Origin: Nemertoderma westbladi
Lineage: Eukaryota; Xenacoelomorpha; Nemertodermatida; Nemertodermatidae
Assembly: GCA_032718475.1 (NCBI GenBank)
Contig: JAUCBJ010003048.1
Coordinates: forward strand, 1-54,796
Reading direction: 5' to 3'
Length of the DNA: 54,796 nucleotides
Both the position numbers and the translations under genes were made by a program. The notes under the pieces are model-generated. The model searched no databases. It was not told the DNA's origin and worked only from the letters and a program-made list of their open reading frames with translations. Shown one piece after another: positions 32,886-45,000 of this stretch (positions are counted from its first letter, which is position 1; each line of letters starts with the position of its first letter).

Positions 32886-33026
32886 CTGCCAGTATGCCGA
32901 ACATACGTGGTCGGGAGACTGAGTCGAAGGCTTTAAAGAAGTCAACAAAGATAATAGCCAGTTGTCTGTCTTTCTTTATGGATAACTCTTCGACTATAAT
33001 TCTAAGTGCCAGAATAGGCCCCATGT
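32886..33026 (-). pseudogene. LINE-A copy 1, downstream half
   Basis: Minus-strand reading gives GPILALRIIVEELSIKKDRQ and AIIFVDFFKAFDSVSR, the reverse-transcriptase motif A region. It is the direct continuation of the fragment at 35203-35577, from which it is separated by the LINE-B insertion. The element breaks off at about 32886. Confidence 0.8.
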
Positions 33027-35202
33027 AATGTTTGCAACCGGATGTTAAAAGGGGAAAAGCCACCACCAATTTGGACTAAAGGTCAACTAAAGCCTCTCCC
33101 CAAGAAAGGAGACCTCGGTATACCAACAAGCTATCGTGGGATCTTTCTGCTTGTGGTAGCTGCCAAAATATACAATAAAATGATTCTATACAGGATTAGG
33201 CATCACATAGAGAAACTACTGCGTAAGAGCCAAAACGGATTTCGACCAAGTAGATCACTACTACTACTACTACTAGGATCGGCATGCTGCATTGCAGCTG
33301 CATTTTTAAGAATGCTGTGCCGGCTTGTCAAGAAAATTGCACCGCCACAACTCCCTATCACCCATGACATTTGATAGATCATCCGCATCTTTAAGGCCAG
33401 TGTCCTTTAAGATGCGTCTCAAGAAAGTCATGGGCTGTCCACCATGCTTATTCACTCCATGAGGCTGCCAAAGTACAAGATTATGCACTGGCTGGTCCTC
33501 ACGGCGAAAGCAATGTCCTGCAAAGCGGAGGCGATTTTGTTCTAGTGTCAAGCTTGGGGGAACCAATGAGACACCTCCAATGTTATATAGTGTCTGGTTG
33601 GAGATGTGTGCATTGTACTTGACACAATGAACCCGGCGTAGCATTCTTGTGAATGTGCCATCCAGAGATTTGGTGTCCTCAGCAGTTAGAGCCCAGCATG
33701 GACTCCCGTAGAGGAGTACTGGAACTACTGCTGCTCTAAATAATCGGACCTTAAGTTTCCGATTAATTTTCGGTGACTTCCAAATCCTGGAAAGCTTATT
33801 CAAGGCTGCCCATGCCTTTCCCTTACGTATTCGAAGGTCCTCACCTGACTTCCGGATCCATGATCCCAGGTAACAGAAGTCGTCCACATGCTCAAGCATA
33901 CCATCCTTTGAGCTTATGCTCATCCGATCATAGACTTGCTGAGGACTTTCAAAGTTAACTGTCAGAATTTTGGTCTTTCTGGAGTTAATAAAAAGACCAA
34001 CACTAGAAGCAAATATTAGCACTAAAAGTAAAAGTAGATCAACAATAGCTCAGATACTTGCACTACGGAGACTGATTGAAGGAATTAAGTCAAAGAATCT
34101 CCCCGCAGTCATGACTTTTGTGGACTTCAAGAAGGCATTCAACTCCATCCATAGAGGTAAAATGCTTGAAATCCTAAGAGCTTATGGAATACCAGAAGTA
34201 ATTGTTGCTGGCATTGGATTGTTATATTGTGACACAGAAGCGCAGGTACTCTCACCAGATGGTGAAACTGAGTTTTTCTCAATCCTGGCTGGCGTACTGC
34301 AAGGTGACACATTAGCACCATTACTATTTGTAATTGTGCTGGATTACGCAATGAGGACGGCCGCAAAGGGTGAAGATCTGGGATTCACACTTCAAGAGCG
34401 CAGAATTAGTAGATATCCGGCAACTACAGTCACAGACACCGACTTTGCGGATTGCATTGCTCTCTAATACGCTAGCAGATGCACAGCTTCTACTGAATAA
34501 TGTGGAGAGGGCTGCTAAGGAGGTTGGATTGCATATAAATGCTTCCAAGACCGAATTCATGACCTTTAATGTTGATGGAAACTTGACAACCATTGATAAT
34601 AATCAACTAAGGAAGGTCGACGACTTCCAGTACCTTGGATCATGGATAGAGAGTAGCAAAAAGGACATAGAAGTTAGGAAAGCAAAGGCTTGGGTAGCTC
34701 TATCAAAAATGGATACCATCTGGAAATCAGATCTCTCCAGGCACCTGAAGACTAAGTTCTTTCGAGCCAGGAGTGGAAAGTGGATTTTTATACGGGGGTG
34801 AGACCTGGACACTGACTAAATCACTTGAACAACGAATTAATGGTTGCTACACAAGACTACTAAGGGCAGCCCTAAACACCAGCTGGAGACTACACATGAC
34901 AAACGCCGAGCTTTATGGTACAATACTACTTATATCAACTACCCTCCGTGAACGCAGATTAAGATTCAGGGGGCACTGCTGGCGAAGTAAAGACGAGCTG
35001 ACGAGGTCATACCAGATCTAATTCTCTGGCAACCAACTCATGGAAAGCGTAGTCGTGGACGACCGGCCATAACTTATATAGATCAACTTGAAAGGGATAC
35101 TGAACTTGGGAGAAACGAAACTGCGACAACTATGGGGAATCGGGAAGCCTGGAAGGATCTCATTTCCACTGTCCGAGTTCGCTCAACCTAGTAGTAGTAG
35201 TA
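33027..35202 (+). pseudogene. LINE-B reverse transcriptase, inserted in LINE-A copy 1
   Basis: Plus-strand non-LTR ORF2, 5' truncated. It reads PIWTKGQLKPLPKKGDLG and KSQNGFRPSRS, is interrupted at 33258-34031 by LINE-A copy 2, and resumes at TIAQILALRRLIEG with motif A FVDFKKAF, GVLQGDTLAPLLFV and the catalytic box as FADC instead of FADD. Frameshifts occur near 34465, 34790 and 35015, after which the C-terminal RRLRFRGHCWRSKDE is readable. It ends in a (TAG)n tail at about 35188-35202. Flanking repeats GGCCCCATGT (33017-33026) and GGCTCCATGT (35203-35212) form its target-site duplication. It is inactive. Confidence 0.85.
33258..34031 (-). pseudogene. LINE-A copy 2, inserted in LINE-B
   Basis: A 5'-truncated minus-strand LINE-A copy that retains one 230-residue open frame: SSVGLFINSRKTKILTVNFE, HVDDFCYLGSWIRKSGED, YGSPCWALTAEDTKSLDG, GHCFRREDQPVHNLVLW, to the stop and the (TAG)n tail (CTACTACTACTACTACTA on the plus strand). 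Perfect AAGTAGATCA repeats at 33248-33257 and 34032-34041 are its target-site duplication. About 18 bases at its 5' junction match neither LINE. Its unbroken frame suggests it is the youngest of the nest. Confidence 0.88.
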
Positions 35203-35577
35203 GGCTCCATGTTCCCATGACCTTTACTGAACCCATTTTGGTTCCCACGTAGCAGTCTCTCAACAGGATCCCTGATGCGATTTAATAGAATTATAATGTA
35301 TAACTTTGCAGCAATCGAGATTAACGAGATTCCACGAAAAGTTCCACGGGTTGTTAGATTGCCCTTCTTTGGGACTGGAACCAACTAATTTGTTTTCAGT
35401 ACTTGAGGGACTCTCTTTGTCCTATACATGTCCACATTAATGGGGTGAATGAGCTCCAAACACTCAGGAATTTTAAAGACCTCAGGGGGCACGTCATCTA
35501 CTCCACTGGCAGGATTGGTCTTGATGCTTCTAGCTACAGTCTTGATTTCAGCAAAGGAGATGTCACCAATGGGCATT
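35203..35577 (-). pseudogene. LINE-A copy 1, upstream half
   Basis: Minus-strand reading MPIGDISFAEIKTVARSI, then ASGVDDVPPEVFK, and after a frameshift PVPKKGNLTTRGTF to RGNQNGFSKGHGNMEP. It joins to the piece at 32886-33026 across LINE-B. Its start coincides with the start of copy 5 at 5213, hinting at a common truncation point. Confidence 0.8.
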
Positions 35578-36480
35578 AAATATATTTCCTAAACGCAGAC
35601 TGACGATCTTTATAACTATCGATTCATTCAATATGCGAACCCAAGTATGGTTTATAGGAATATAATCAACACAGTAGTAAATGCAGTCGATGCAGTAATG
35701 ATATTCAAATAATTTATTTAATATACTGGTACCCTCTGCCCTTTGTTAATGCTTAGACAGTAAAAACGTAGACAATTAAAATACACAGAAATCCCATCAA
35801 ATAATAATAAACCTAATATTTTTGGATATAAGCCTTCTGCAGTGGTAATGTTATTGACTGACAATCATTAAATGAGATCTGTCTATTACCTGAGACTAAA
35901 GAACACAGACTCTACACGTTCGTGGGGCCTTCGCGCAGCACGAGGCCCAGTTATGAGATATAAATTAAATTGAGCGACTGTATCACAAAATCAGGTTTTG
36001 AAAAATTTACCCACACCACCAATCAATCAAAGAAAGGGGGACAGTACGTGTTCACCCCTTTTAATCCCCCCCCCCCCCCCACCCTTCCCAACCACCAATA
36101 CATAACCGCGACATCTACCACCCACGGAAGGGTAGCACGAACTTATTTTCAATCGCACGTTCAATATGCAAAGCCAGGTGGTTTATAGGAATATAATAAA
36201 CGCAGTACTCGTTTTCTTTATAAGCCTCGTTGCGTTCGTCCTGTTTTTTATTTAAATATATTTCTTAAACGCAGGCTAGGACGTTCTTTATAATAATAAT
36301 AACTAGGGATGCGATCAATATGTGAAGCCAGGTGGTTTATATAATAATTTAGTCAACGCAGTACTCGTCTTCATTATATGCCTCGTTGCGCTCGTCGCTT
36401 GTCCTGTTTTGATATAAAATATTTTTCCTAAACGCAGACTGACGATCTTTATACAGTTATAACTATGCGAAGTTTCGAAA
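35578..36480. repeat. Three copies of a roughly 150-bp AT-rich repeat
   Basis: CCTAAACGCAGACTGACGAT occurs at about 35588 and 36428 and a variant (CTTAAACGCAGGCTAGGACG) at about 36265. GGTGGTTTATAGGAATATAA and GGTGGTTTATATAATAATTT mark the same unit at 36177 and 36331. A poly-C run (36068-36081) and the inverted copy of the 14.49-kb hairpin (35925-35948) lie between the first two copies. Confidence 0.65.
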
Positions 36481-36846
36481 CTGTGCGAGTAACTGTTGAT
36501 ACATCTATGTATGTGGAGATGTGTGATACAACGCCAACGCATCGTATGCTGATGTAGTAATATGGGTATTGAAATAATATTAAATTAATGTACACTCTTA
36601 AAGCTGCAGCGAAAAAATGTAGCTAATTTCCTAGGTTACATATAAAATAATAATAATATTTTTAAGAACATTAATTTACTACTTTGCAAAAATTCAATTA
36701 AAAAATAACCAGACATATACATTGTGGAATAAACTATTTCAGAAACCTACAACAGCCATGCCATGGATAGTATTTATGTTATTATATCTGTCATTTACCT
36801 GAGATATTAACGATTATTTTGGTTAGGGTTAGTTGGTCAGGCCTCA

Positions 36847-36963
36847 ACCATAATTAAAACTGTCATGTAACTCTAACCCTAAGTCATCATCTAAGAAATT
36901 TAGCGGAATTTCTTAGATTATGACTTAGGGTTATTAGGGTTACATGGCAGTTTTAATTATAGG
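36847..36963. repeat. Long hairpin with about 54-bp arms
   Basis: Arm 36847-36900 (ACCATAATTAAAACTG ... CTAAGAAATT) pairs with 36907-36963 (AATTTCTTAG ... CAGTTTTAATTATAGGG) around a 6-base loop TAGCGG, with only a few mismatches or indels. It resembles a full palindromic MITE. Confidence 0.8.
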
Positions 36964-36999
36964 GTGGATGCCGCCGCCACTACTGTAACCAGCGAGATT

Positions 37000-39900
37000 C
37001 ATACAGTATAAAAATCCAATGGCCCTGTGGGTACACCAAACTGCATATTCCCAGTTATGTACCTAATTTATAAGTACAGTATAGGCCTAAGTAATTTTTA
37101 ATTAATCGATCATTTTTTAGTAAGTTTTTTTAAGTCAAATTATTATTAAGCAATTATCAGATTAATGATTATTATATTACTGTATTACAGCAGTGGATAT
37201 TTTTAGGAATTGTGGCATTTTTGTATAATTAGGAGCCCGCTCGACAGGCGGGATACTTACTGTAAAAATCTGCGGGATACTTACTGTAAAAATCTCAGGA
37301 TATATAACACTGACTGACTGAGAGATAATTATCAAGGTTCGGGCACTTCCTGCCTTGCGATTTTGTTGAAATTTTAAAAGTAAATTGCTTTGGTGGTTCA
37401 TAATCGCGTTACAAAATATCAGATCGATTCTATGTGTGGTATTCGATATATTTCGTTTTTTTGAAATTATTTTGTCGCGAAATTAAAAGCAATGGTAAAG
37501 TAACAATTCCCGTCATGAATTCCACGATAACGGAATTACATTTCGCAAGTAATTTTCAGATTCACAAGGGTGGAAATTTATCTTCCTCAAAAGTATATTC
37601 AATGCGACTGGTGTGAGGGGAAAGACAATTCTACACTTAGTTATGGAAATCGAAAAAATTAGCCAAAATTTAATTTCATTACTGTGTATTTGTTGTTTAA
37701 AAAATCGTCACGGTAATTACACGGCAACACGAATATAAAAAACTGGTGTTTTGTAAACAAGAATTGCTGCGAGTTGGATGCAAATTTGAGTTGTAAAACT
37801 TACTTGTAGTACTTCCTAATATTTGCTGCTCACATTCAATAAACTATTATAAATAATAAATTTAACAATTTCGAGTTTCAAAGGTTTCTGATCGTAACGG
37901 TAATTACAAAACTAAACGTCACGGAATTACGGTGCGAATTTTTTACCTAATTTACACTGCAATCAGTTGTAAAACTTTTAATTTACGAAATTTAGCAAAA
38001 TGTCTTCGATTATAGCAGCTTAACTTCGGGTTAGGGCTGTATGTAGCTGTGTAGGGCAGTAGAGTTACCATAGGCCGACCCAGCTACCATTACATGAAAT
38101 CATTGAAGACAGCCTAACAGATTGCCACAACCTAGGAAAATAGAGATACTACTACCAGTACTGTAACCATCCAATTAGAGCCGAGTACTCGATTACTAGC
38201 AAAAATATAGTGCAATAACCCGTGCTATTTATTGACTGTCGTTTATTGTTTTGGTTATATTAACTTGTCACTGTAACCTGATCCATTCCCTTAAAATCTC
38301 AGGAACTAACGATATTCATTGGCCGTGGTAGTTTGGTTAGGATGTCTATAATGTCTTGTACCATTGCACGAGCATGGCAGTTTGGAAGTTTTAATTGGAT
38401 TAACTAATTGAGGTTGAGGGTAACCAAAATACTAAACCATTTTTGAGTCCAGTTACATATCGTCAGTCTTTACATGAAATATCTTTCAACCAAATATCTT
38501 TGAGACATTAGATCTTTACAGAACCAGGACCTAACGTCGCAGGGCCTAATGTCTATTGAACCTAACATCACGTCACGTCATGACCTATCATATATTGGAC
38601 CTAAGGTCGCTGGACCTAAAGTCGCAAGACCTAATGTCAACGTCTAACCTTAATGCAGTAGTGATGCAGAACATCCAAGGGCCCCGTCTGTATTTAAATA
38701 ACCCGCAATATTCAAATATCTAATCAATGGGATAAGTAATTCCGTTACACAGTGTAATTCCGTTACCAAAATATGTAATTCCGTTACACTGTTTGTAGCC
38801 TTCTGTGACGTGTCAGATATTCCACTGCTTGGTGAAATGGTAGCTCTGGTAACCAATGCAGAGATTATTGAACATTAAATATCTGATGGTAGTACAGTAG
38901 AACTTGTAATACCAAGAAAAATATAACATTTTCGTAACGGAATTACAAAATTCGCAAGGGTGTATCTATTTTTTTTGAAATTTAAAAAAAATATAGAAAT
39001 CACAAGATATTAGATGAAGTGACCTTTGTAATCGTGAGTAGGAAGGCCAAAGAGAAATGTTTTACTGTTCTATTGACCTAGACATGTGATTATTATGAGA
39101 AAAAAGACACATAAACTTCCCAAATATTCGCAAATAGAAAGTAGAAAATTTTGAAATATTTTGCCAAAAGTTTTAGAGGCTATAAAAATTAACCCAATTA
39201 AGCAATTTCTGTAATATAACCATTTTTGAGAACCTAAATGTTTACAGTTTCGACTCATGGGGAAAAAATTTGGATTAGAGAAAGTTACTTTTTTTGTTCC
39301 TTGGTTGACATTTTCGTGGAATTCATGCTGAGCTGCTGCAGCAGCTAGCTGTGTAGGAATGGTTGAGTGCAGGGCTGCCTGAGATAGAATTCCATCAATG
39401 CAGAATTTCTTGACTACACCCCTCCTGCTGCTGGCTGCTTGCTGAGTCTATACATCCTTTATCAGCTCTCAGGGATAGACAGAAAATAGTTGAGTTGTCA
39501 ATAAACAAAATAAAATATACCACGCAGTAGGATTATATTATTATTCCACTAATCCTTGGGCTGATTATTTCATTTCGTATAGGATATATGGTAGAATGTT
39601 CTTAAAAATAATATTATTATTTTTTTATTACATAGGATTAGCATCATTTTTTAGCTGAAGCATTAATAGTGTAAATTAATTTAATTATATTTTAATACCA
39701 TTTTACATTGGCATACTGTAAGATAAGTTTTAACATTTCTTACAAATAGTGGTGCGAGCATAAATCAAATCACGCAAATTTAAAAGAACCGGGTGTGTTG
39801 TCATAGCAAAGTTTAATTTTTTATTATGTGGGACGAGCCACAAAGTCAGCTAGCCCCATGCCTTATAGTTTAGACAATTGTTTAGTTTACTTACTGCTGA

Positions 39901-41990
39901 CCGACAAGGTTTATTCGTAATAGTCTTGTAAATAGTATTTTTCCCCGGGCTCCTTCCAGCCAGCTTGCTGGCTTTCTAGTAATAAATCAATTTGCAGTTT
40001 GTGGCATTTATTAATGGGTAATTAGCAGTTTTAGTTAATTAGGTAATTATGCAATATTACAGTGCAATGTATGCTAATTATTATGTGTTCTAAAGATAAT
40101 TAATAATAATCGTAATATTCTCTACCGGTACCAACTAATATTCTCTACCGGTACCAACTAATATTCTCTACCGGTACCAACTGTGAGAACTTCTGGCTAC
40201 TTTTATACTATGTAATTGAATGAGCCATCTACCAGTAAATGAAAGTTAATTTATTGTAATTGTTAGACCGATACTGGCCGCTAGGTGGTGCACAAGTTAT
40301 AATACAGTTGTGACAACAGGCAATGGATTTAAGTGAGTCAGTGAGTACCGTTTCGGGCTTCCGGCCAACTGTCAGACTGTTAGTACAGTAGTAGACCTAC
40401 TGTCTGACTGTAGTACAGTAGTAGTACCGGTAACACTACACACGAGTCTGCTAGTGTTACTAACTCATGTAACCACTGAAATCTAACCAAATACTAAAGT
40501 ACGGAAGTATGAAATTAGGATCGTAATGCTCAAGGCTGCAAGGAGCGATGCTTTGCTGCTTTGGGGGGTGAGCTGTTTTCCAGTTTTCAGGTTTTATTTT
40601 GATATATTTCTTCATTATTTAACTTTATGTGGCCTAATTTCGAATTATACGGTACCGGTATACCGGTGTAACGTGTAACAGATAATTTTCACTCCTCATG
40701 CAAAATCACCCCCCGGTTAAAATTCCCTAGTGTATTCTCACTCCCGGTGTGTATTTTCCGTAGTGTATTTTAATTTTTAACCCCCTCCAGTGAAAACCAC
40801 CCCTGCCCTGCATTTATCAATTTTCACTCTGTGCAAATCCATCCCCGATTAAATTTCCTTCGTGTATTCTCACTCCCGGTGTTTTTTTTTTGTATCTTCT
40901 ACAGTCTGACAGTACTTTACTGTATAGGCCTACAAATCTCAAAATACAGAAATACACTAGTGAATTTTAACGGGGGGTCGTTTTAGGGGGTGGAAATTCT
41001 CTGCTACACCGGTACAGGTACATGCAGTAGGTAGGCCTAATGGAAGAATGGTGGAGTCAATCTAGCAAAAAACCTATTAAATTGACTATAAACGTATTTT
41101 GCAATCAACCCGAACCACATTTTTTGGATTCGATATTACCGGTACCTTGTTACCGGTAATGCCCAAAAAAAGTGTATAAAATTTTACAAAATTTTACAGT
41201 TTACAAATTTTGCGGATCATATGTACGTCCCCTATTGCCTATATAGGCCTATGTCAGTATGTTTATTCATGGAAATTCTGCGAAACTTATATATTTCCAT
41301 TGCAGGGAAATGTAATAATTTCCATTAATGTTAGCGAGATTTTTCACATGATACAATTGGGATTGATGTATCTTTAGTTCTGTACCGGTAGTTTAGCGGT
41401 AGGTGTAATTAATTAATTTGTTTTAGTTTAAAAATAACAATTGTTTATCAAATGCTAGGTATTTTTTTTGGAATAAGGGTTTTTGCGGTCGACAAATGGG
41501 CTGGGTTACATACCGTTTTGTAGAGAAGTTTTGTTAATAAGCTTCCCATTTTGTACCAGCCAAAATGGTGGTAGTAAAAACGAGGAAATTATTATACAAA
41601 TTTTCGTCGCTCCGGAAACTGAATTGGTAACTATGTAATAGTGTATAGCTAAAGTTTGTCTACGCCTAGTTTGGAGAAAACCCCAACAATAGTTTCCTCG
41701 TTGCTATGTAAAATCCATGTTGCTAAGAAAAGCTGTTGCTGATACAAAAAAAGTTGCTGATACACACACATAATATATTTTTAGACTTTTTTTTGGGTAT
41801 TTTGGGTTTAGAATAAATAAAAATTGATTTGGATGAGTTGCGAATTTGTTATGGGTTGAGTTGAGTTATGGGTAGATTAGTAGATTGACTCGCCTATAAC
41901 ATTTATACCTAGTTTATACTGTACAATAAGTACAGTAGGCCTAAACATAGTTTAACAATAACCTCTCTAAATCATTTTTTATGTAGGCCT
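37000..41990. other. Long non-coding stretch upstream of FANCM, with small repeats
   Basis: No gene is supported. Recurring items are GTAATTCCGTTAC or its complement (37.53-38.95 kb, at least eight times), GGACCTAA(G/A)GTCGC-like units (38.53-38.64 kb), three copies of TAATATTCTCTACCGGTACC (40114-40181), and two direct plus one inverted copy of a CCCCGGTTAAAATTCCCTAG-like block (40710, 40848 and 40952-40980). Confidence 0.5.
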
Positions 41991-42008
41991 ACCTGTACAT
42001 GAAATAAA

Positions 42009-45000
42009 ATGGATCGAAAAAGAAAACAATTAACTATCGAGGATATGATTGGCAAAGGAGTTGCTGCTTGTCTACCTGACGTGAATAACCAACAAGATAA
42101 TATAATATTAGACCATTCAATGAATGGTGAAGGCGAGTCCTTGTTTTACGAGGATATTGACGAAATGGATTTAATTAATATGAAAGATCCGCCGGCATTT
42201 CAATCCATTAGCAATAAAGATGATTCTGGGTTCGATATGCAAATGGGTTCCTCATGGATCTATCCAATCAATTACCCAATCCGAGATTATCAGTTTAATA
42301 TATGTAATGTTGCTTTATTTGAGAATACCTTGGTGTGTCTTCCTACTGGTCTGGGGAAAACATTTATTGCCGCCGTTGTTATGTACAACTTCTACCGCTG
42401 GTTTCCAGATGGAAAGATTGTTTTTATGGCCCCCACTAGGCCATTGGTGGCCCAGCAAATCAAAGCTTGTTGCGATATAGTGGATATTCCTCCGGATCAT
42501 TGTATAGAGATGACGGGAAGGATGATACAGAAGAAACGAGTTTGTGCTTGGAAGGATAACAGAGTCTTCTTTCTGACACCTCAGGTGTTTAACAATGATG
42601 TTTCCAGCGGTCTCTGTCCACCGGAAGGTGTCCGTTGTGTGGTTGTAGACGAAGCACACAAAGCGGTCGGTAACCACGCATACTGTCAGGTACTAACTAC
42701 CTTGGAGCGCTGTCCTGTGTCTGCATTCCGAGTTTTGGCTTTGTCGGCTACTCCTGGATCTGATCTGAACGCCGTTCAGTTGATGGTGTCTAATCTTTTG
42801 GTATCCCGCGTTGAGATTCGCACTGAAGATTCCATAGATACTGCTAGATACGTAAACTCACGATCTTTGGAACGGCGTGTAGTACCTCTAGGATTGGAAC
42901 TTTCAACCCTTAGAGATTCCTACCTCAAGGTCATTGAGGGAGTCATCAACCGATTAACTCATAATCGGGCTATGTTCGCAAAGAATTTACTTTCACTTTC
43001 TAAATTTGAGCTATTGAAAAACCGTGAGTCTTTCCGCGCGTCATCGAATCATCTCTCATCCAAGGTTCGTGGTTATGTCGAAGGCGATTTTGCCTTGTCT
43101 GTTACACTCTATCACGGGTTAGATCTCCTACTTCTGCACGGGAAACATAGTTTCTACTCTTTTATTTCCTCTAGTATTTCATCGTCAAACAAACTTAGGT
43201 TCGAACTCAATAAATTCCCAGATCTATTGAACCAGCTCGAAGTTATGCGCGTAGAATTCGAGCCTCGCAATTTCTCTGTAAATAAATCTTACATATTGAA
43301 TGAATCCCGCGAAGGTCAACGTCCCCTTCCACTGGGTTCTAGTCAGCTTCCACCGCCCCCTTTCAGCCACCCTAAAATTAACGCACTTGAAGATTTAATT
43401 GTTGAACATTTTTCCCAGTTTGCGGAAGATCACGATAAGAATCAACAAACAGAAGATATAAACTCAACATACAAATGCGACGATCCTCTGTCTAATAAAA
43501 ACCCTAGTTTATCATCTAAAGAAAATGTTAAGGATGTCACTAATAGCAGTACAAATGGGCTGTCGAGTCGTGTGATGGTATTCTCATCCTTTCGGGACTC
43601 AGTTCAGGAGATCACCAACGTTCTAAACTCTCATTGGCCGATAGTTCGTGCGATGGCGTTCATTGGACAAGCTTCTGGAGCGCAGGTGTCCGCCGCTTCT
43701 CGCGGGTTCACTCAGCGCGAGCAGCTCGCTGTGATTAGTCGCTTCCGTTCTGGCGGGTACAATACACTCGTATCGACTTGTGTTGGTGAGGAGGGACTCG
43801 ATATTGGAGACGTGGATCTTATCGTTTGCTACGATATTCAGCGGAGTCCTTTACGGATGATCCAACGGATGGGACGTACAGGGAGACGCCGCAAGGGGCG
43901 TGTTGTTGTCCTGCTGACCGAGGGCAAAGAGGAACTCACATTAAATCAATGCCTTACCAACCAAAAGACTCTCCATAAAACACTCGGAAACAAACTACAT
44001 CTCCTCAAGATGTATAAAAACTCTCCTCGTTTAATTCCTTTGCAATTTAAACCTACCTGTAATAAAGTTATCTTTGATACTTCGAATAAAATAAAGGAGC
44101 CGCTAAAAACTATCCCAAATCAGTCTAATGTTAAGAAAGTTAAGGAGCCAGTAAAGAAATCCCAGACAAGAAAGAAGAAAGATACACTGAAAGTAACACC
44201 AATACCTGAACGAAATGTTAGAAGATTGGAAGACCTCATGCATTTACAGGCAGACAGTGACTTTCAACCAAAGTCGAATGACTCTCTAAACTCTCCATTA
44301 GCAGTGATCAAAGCAATTATTGCTGATGTTTGTGGGTCTGATGTTGATAATATTTCTGATGAAACTCAAGCTATTCCTACAGCCCCACATCTAGATCTTA
44401 AGGTAATTGATGAAGTAGATAATGTTGATGAAACTAAAGTAAATTGGGTTGTGTCAAGTCACATAAATACTCGTGTAAAAAATTATGTTTATGATGGAAA
44501 ATTAGACCAATTAGAGGATTTGCCGAGAGACCGTGAGCTAGGACTCTTCTTTACCAATAATATACACATAGCGACTAATTACCTTGAAAGACCTAAAACA
44601 GATATTAAATTCGGTATAAATAATTCAGACATTGATTTAAGGAGTACTCACGATCTTAATGTTGACGCTATGTTGAATGAGCTTGAGTATAAGGGTAAGC
44701 TGGGCGTGGTCGACGATGTTAACGAAAAAATAATTTCTGCCGATCGCGAATTGAGTAATTGTTTTGATGTAGAACAGTTGTTTGGTGACTTTGATGGAGG
44801 AGTTGATGATAAAGAAATTCTTAATATAACTACCGGTGTAACTGGTAATACTTATTTTCCTATTCCTCATAGCTACAATAACGGCAATTATATCGCTACT
44901 GGCTTAATCAGTAATCAGTGTATTCAACCCATTACACAGAGCTCCAATGGCACTGCCAATTGCACAAAAGTTAGTTTCCTACAAACGTATTCCTCCAGTC

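Noticed and set aside
36820-36940. Telomere-like GGTTAGGGTTAG / AACCCTAA
   Set aside because: Only one or two units, and they are part of a hairpin; there is no extended telomeric array.
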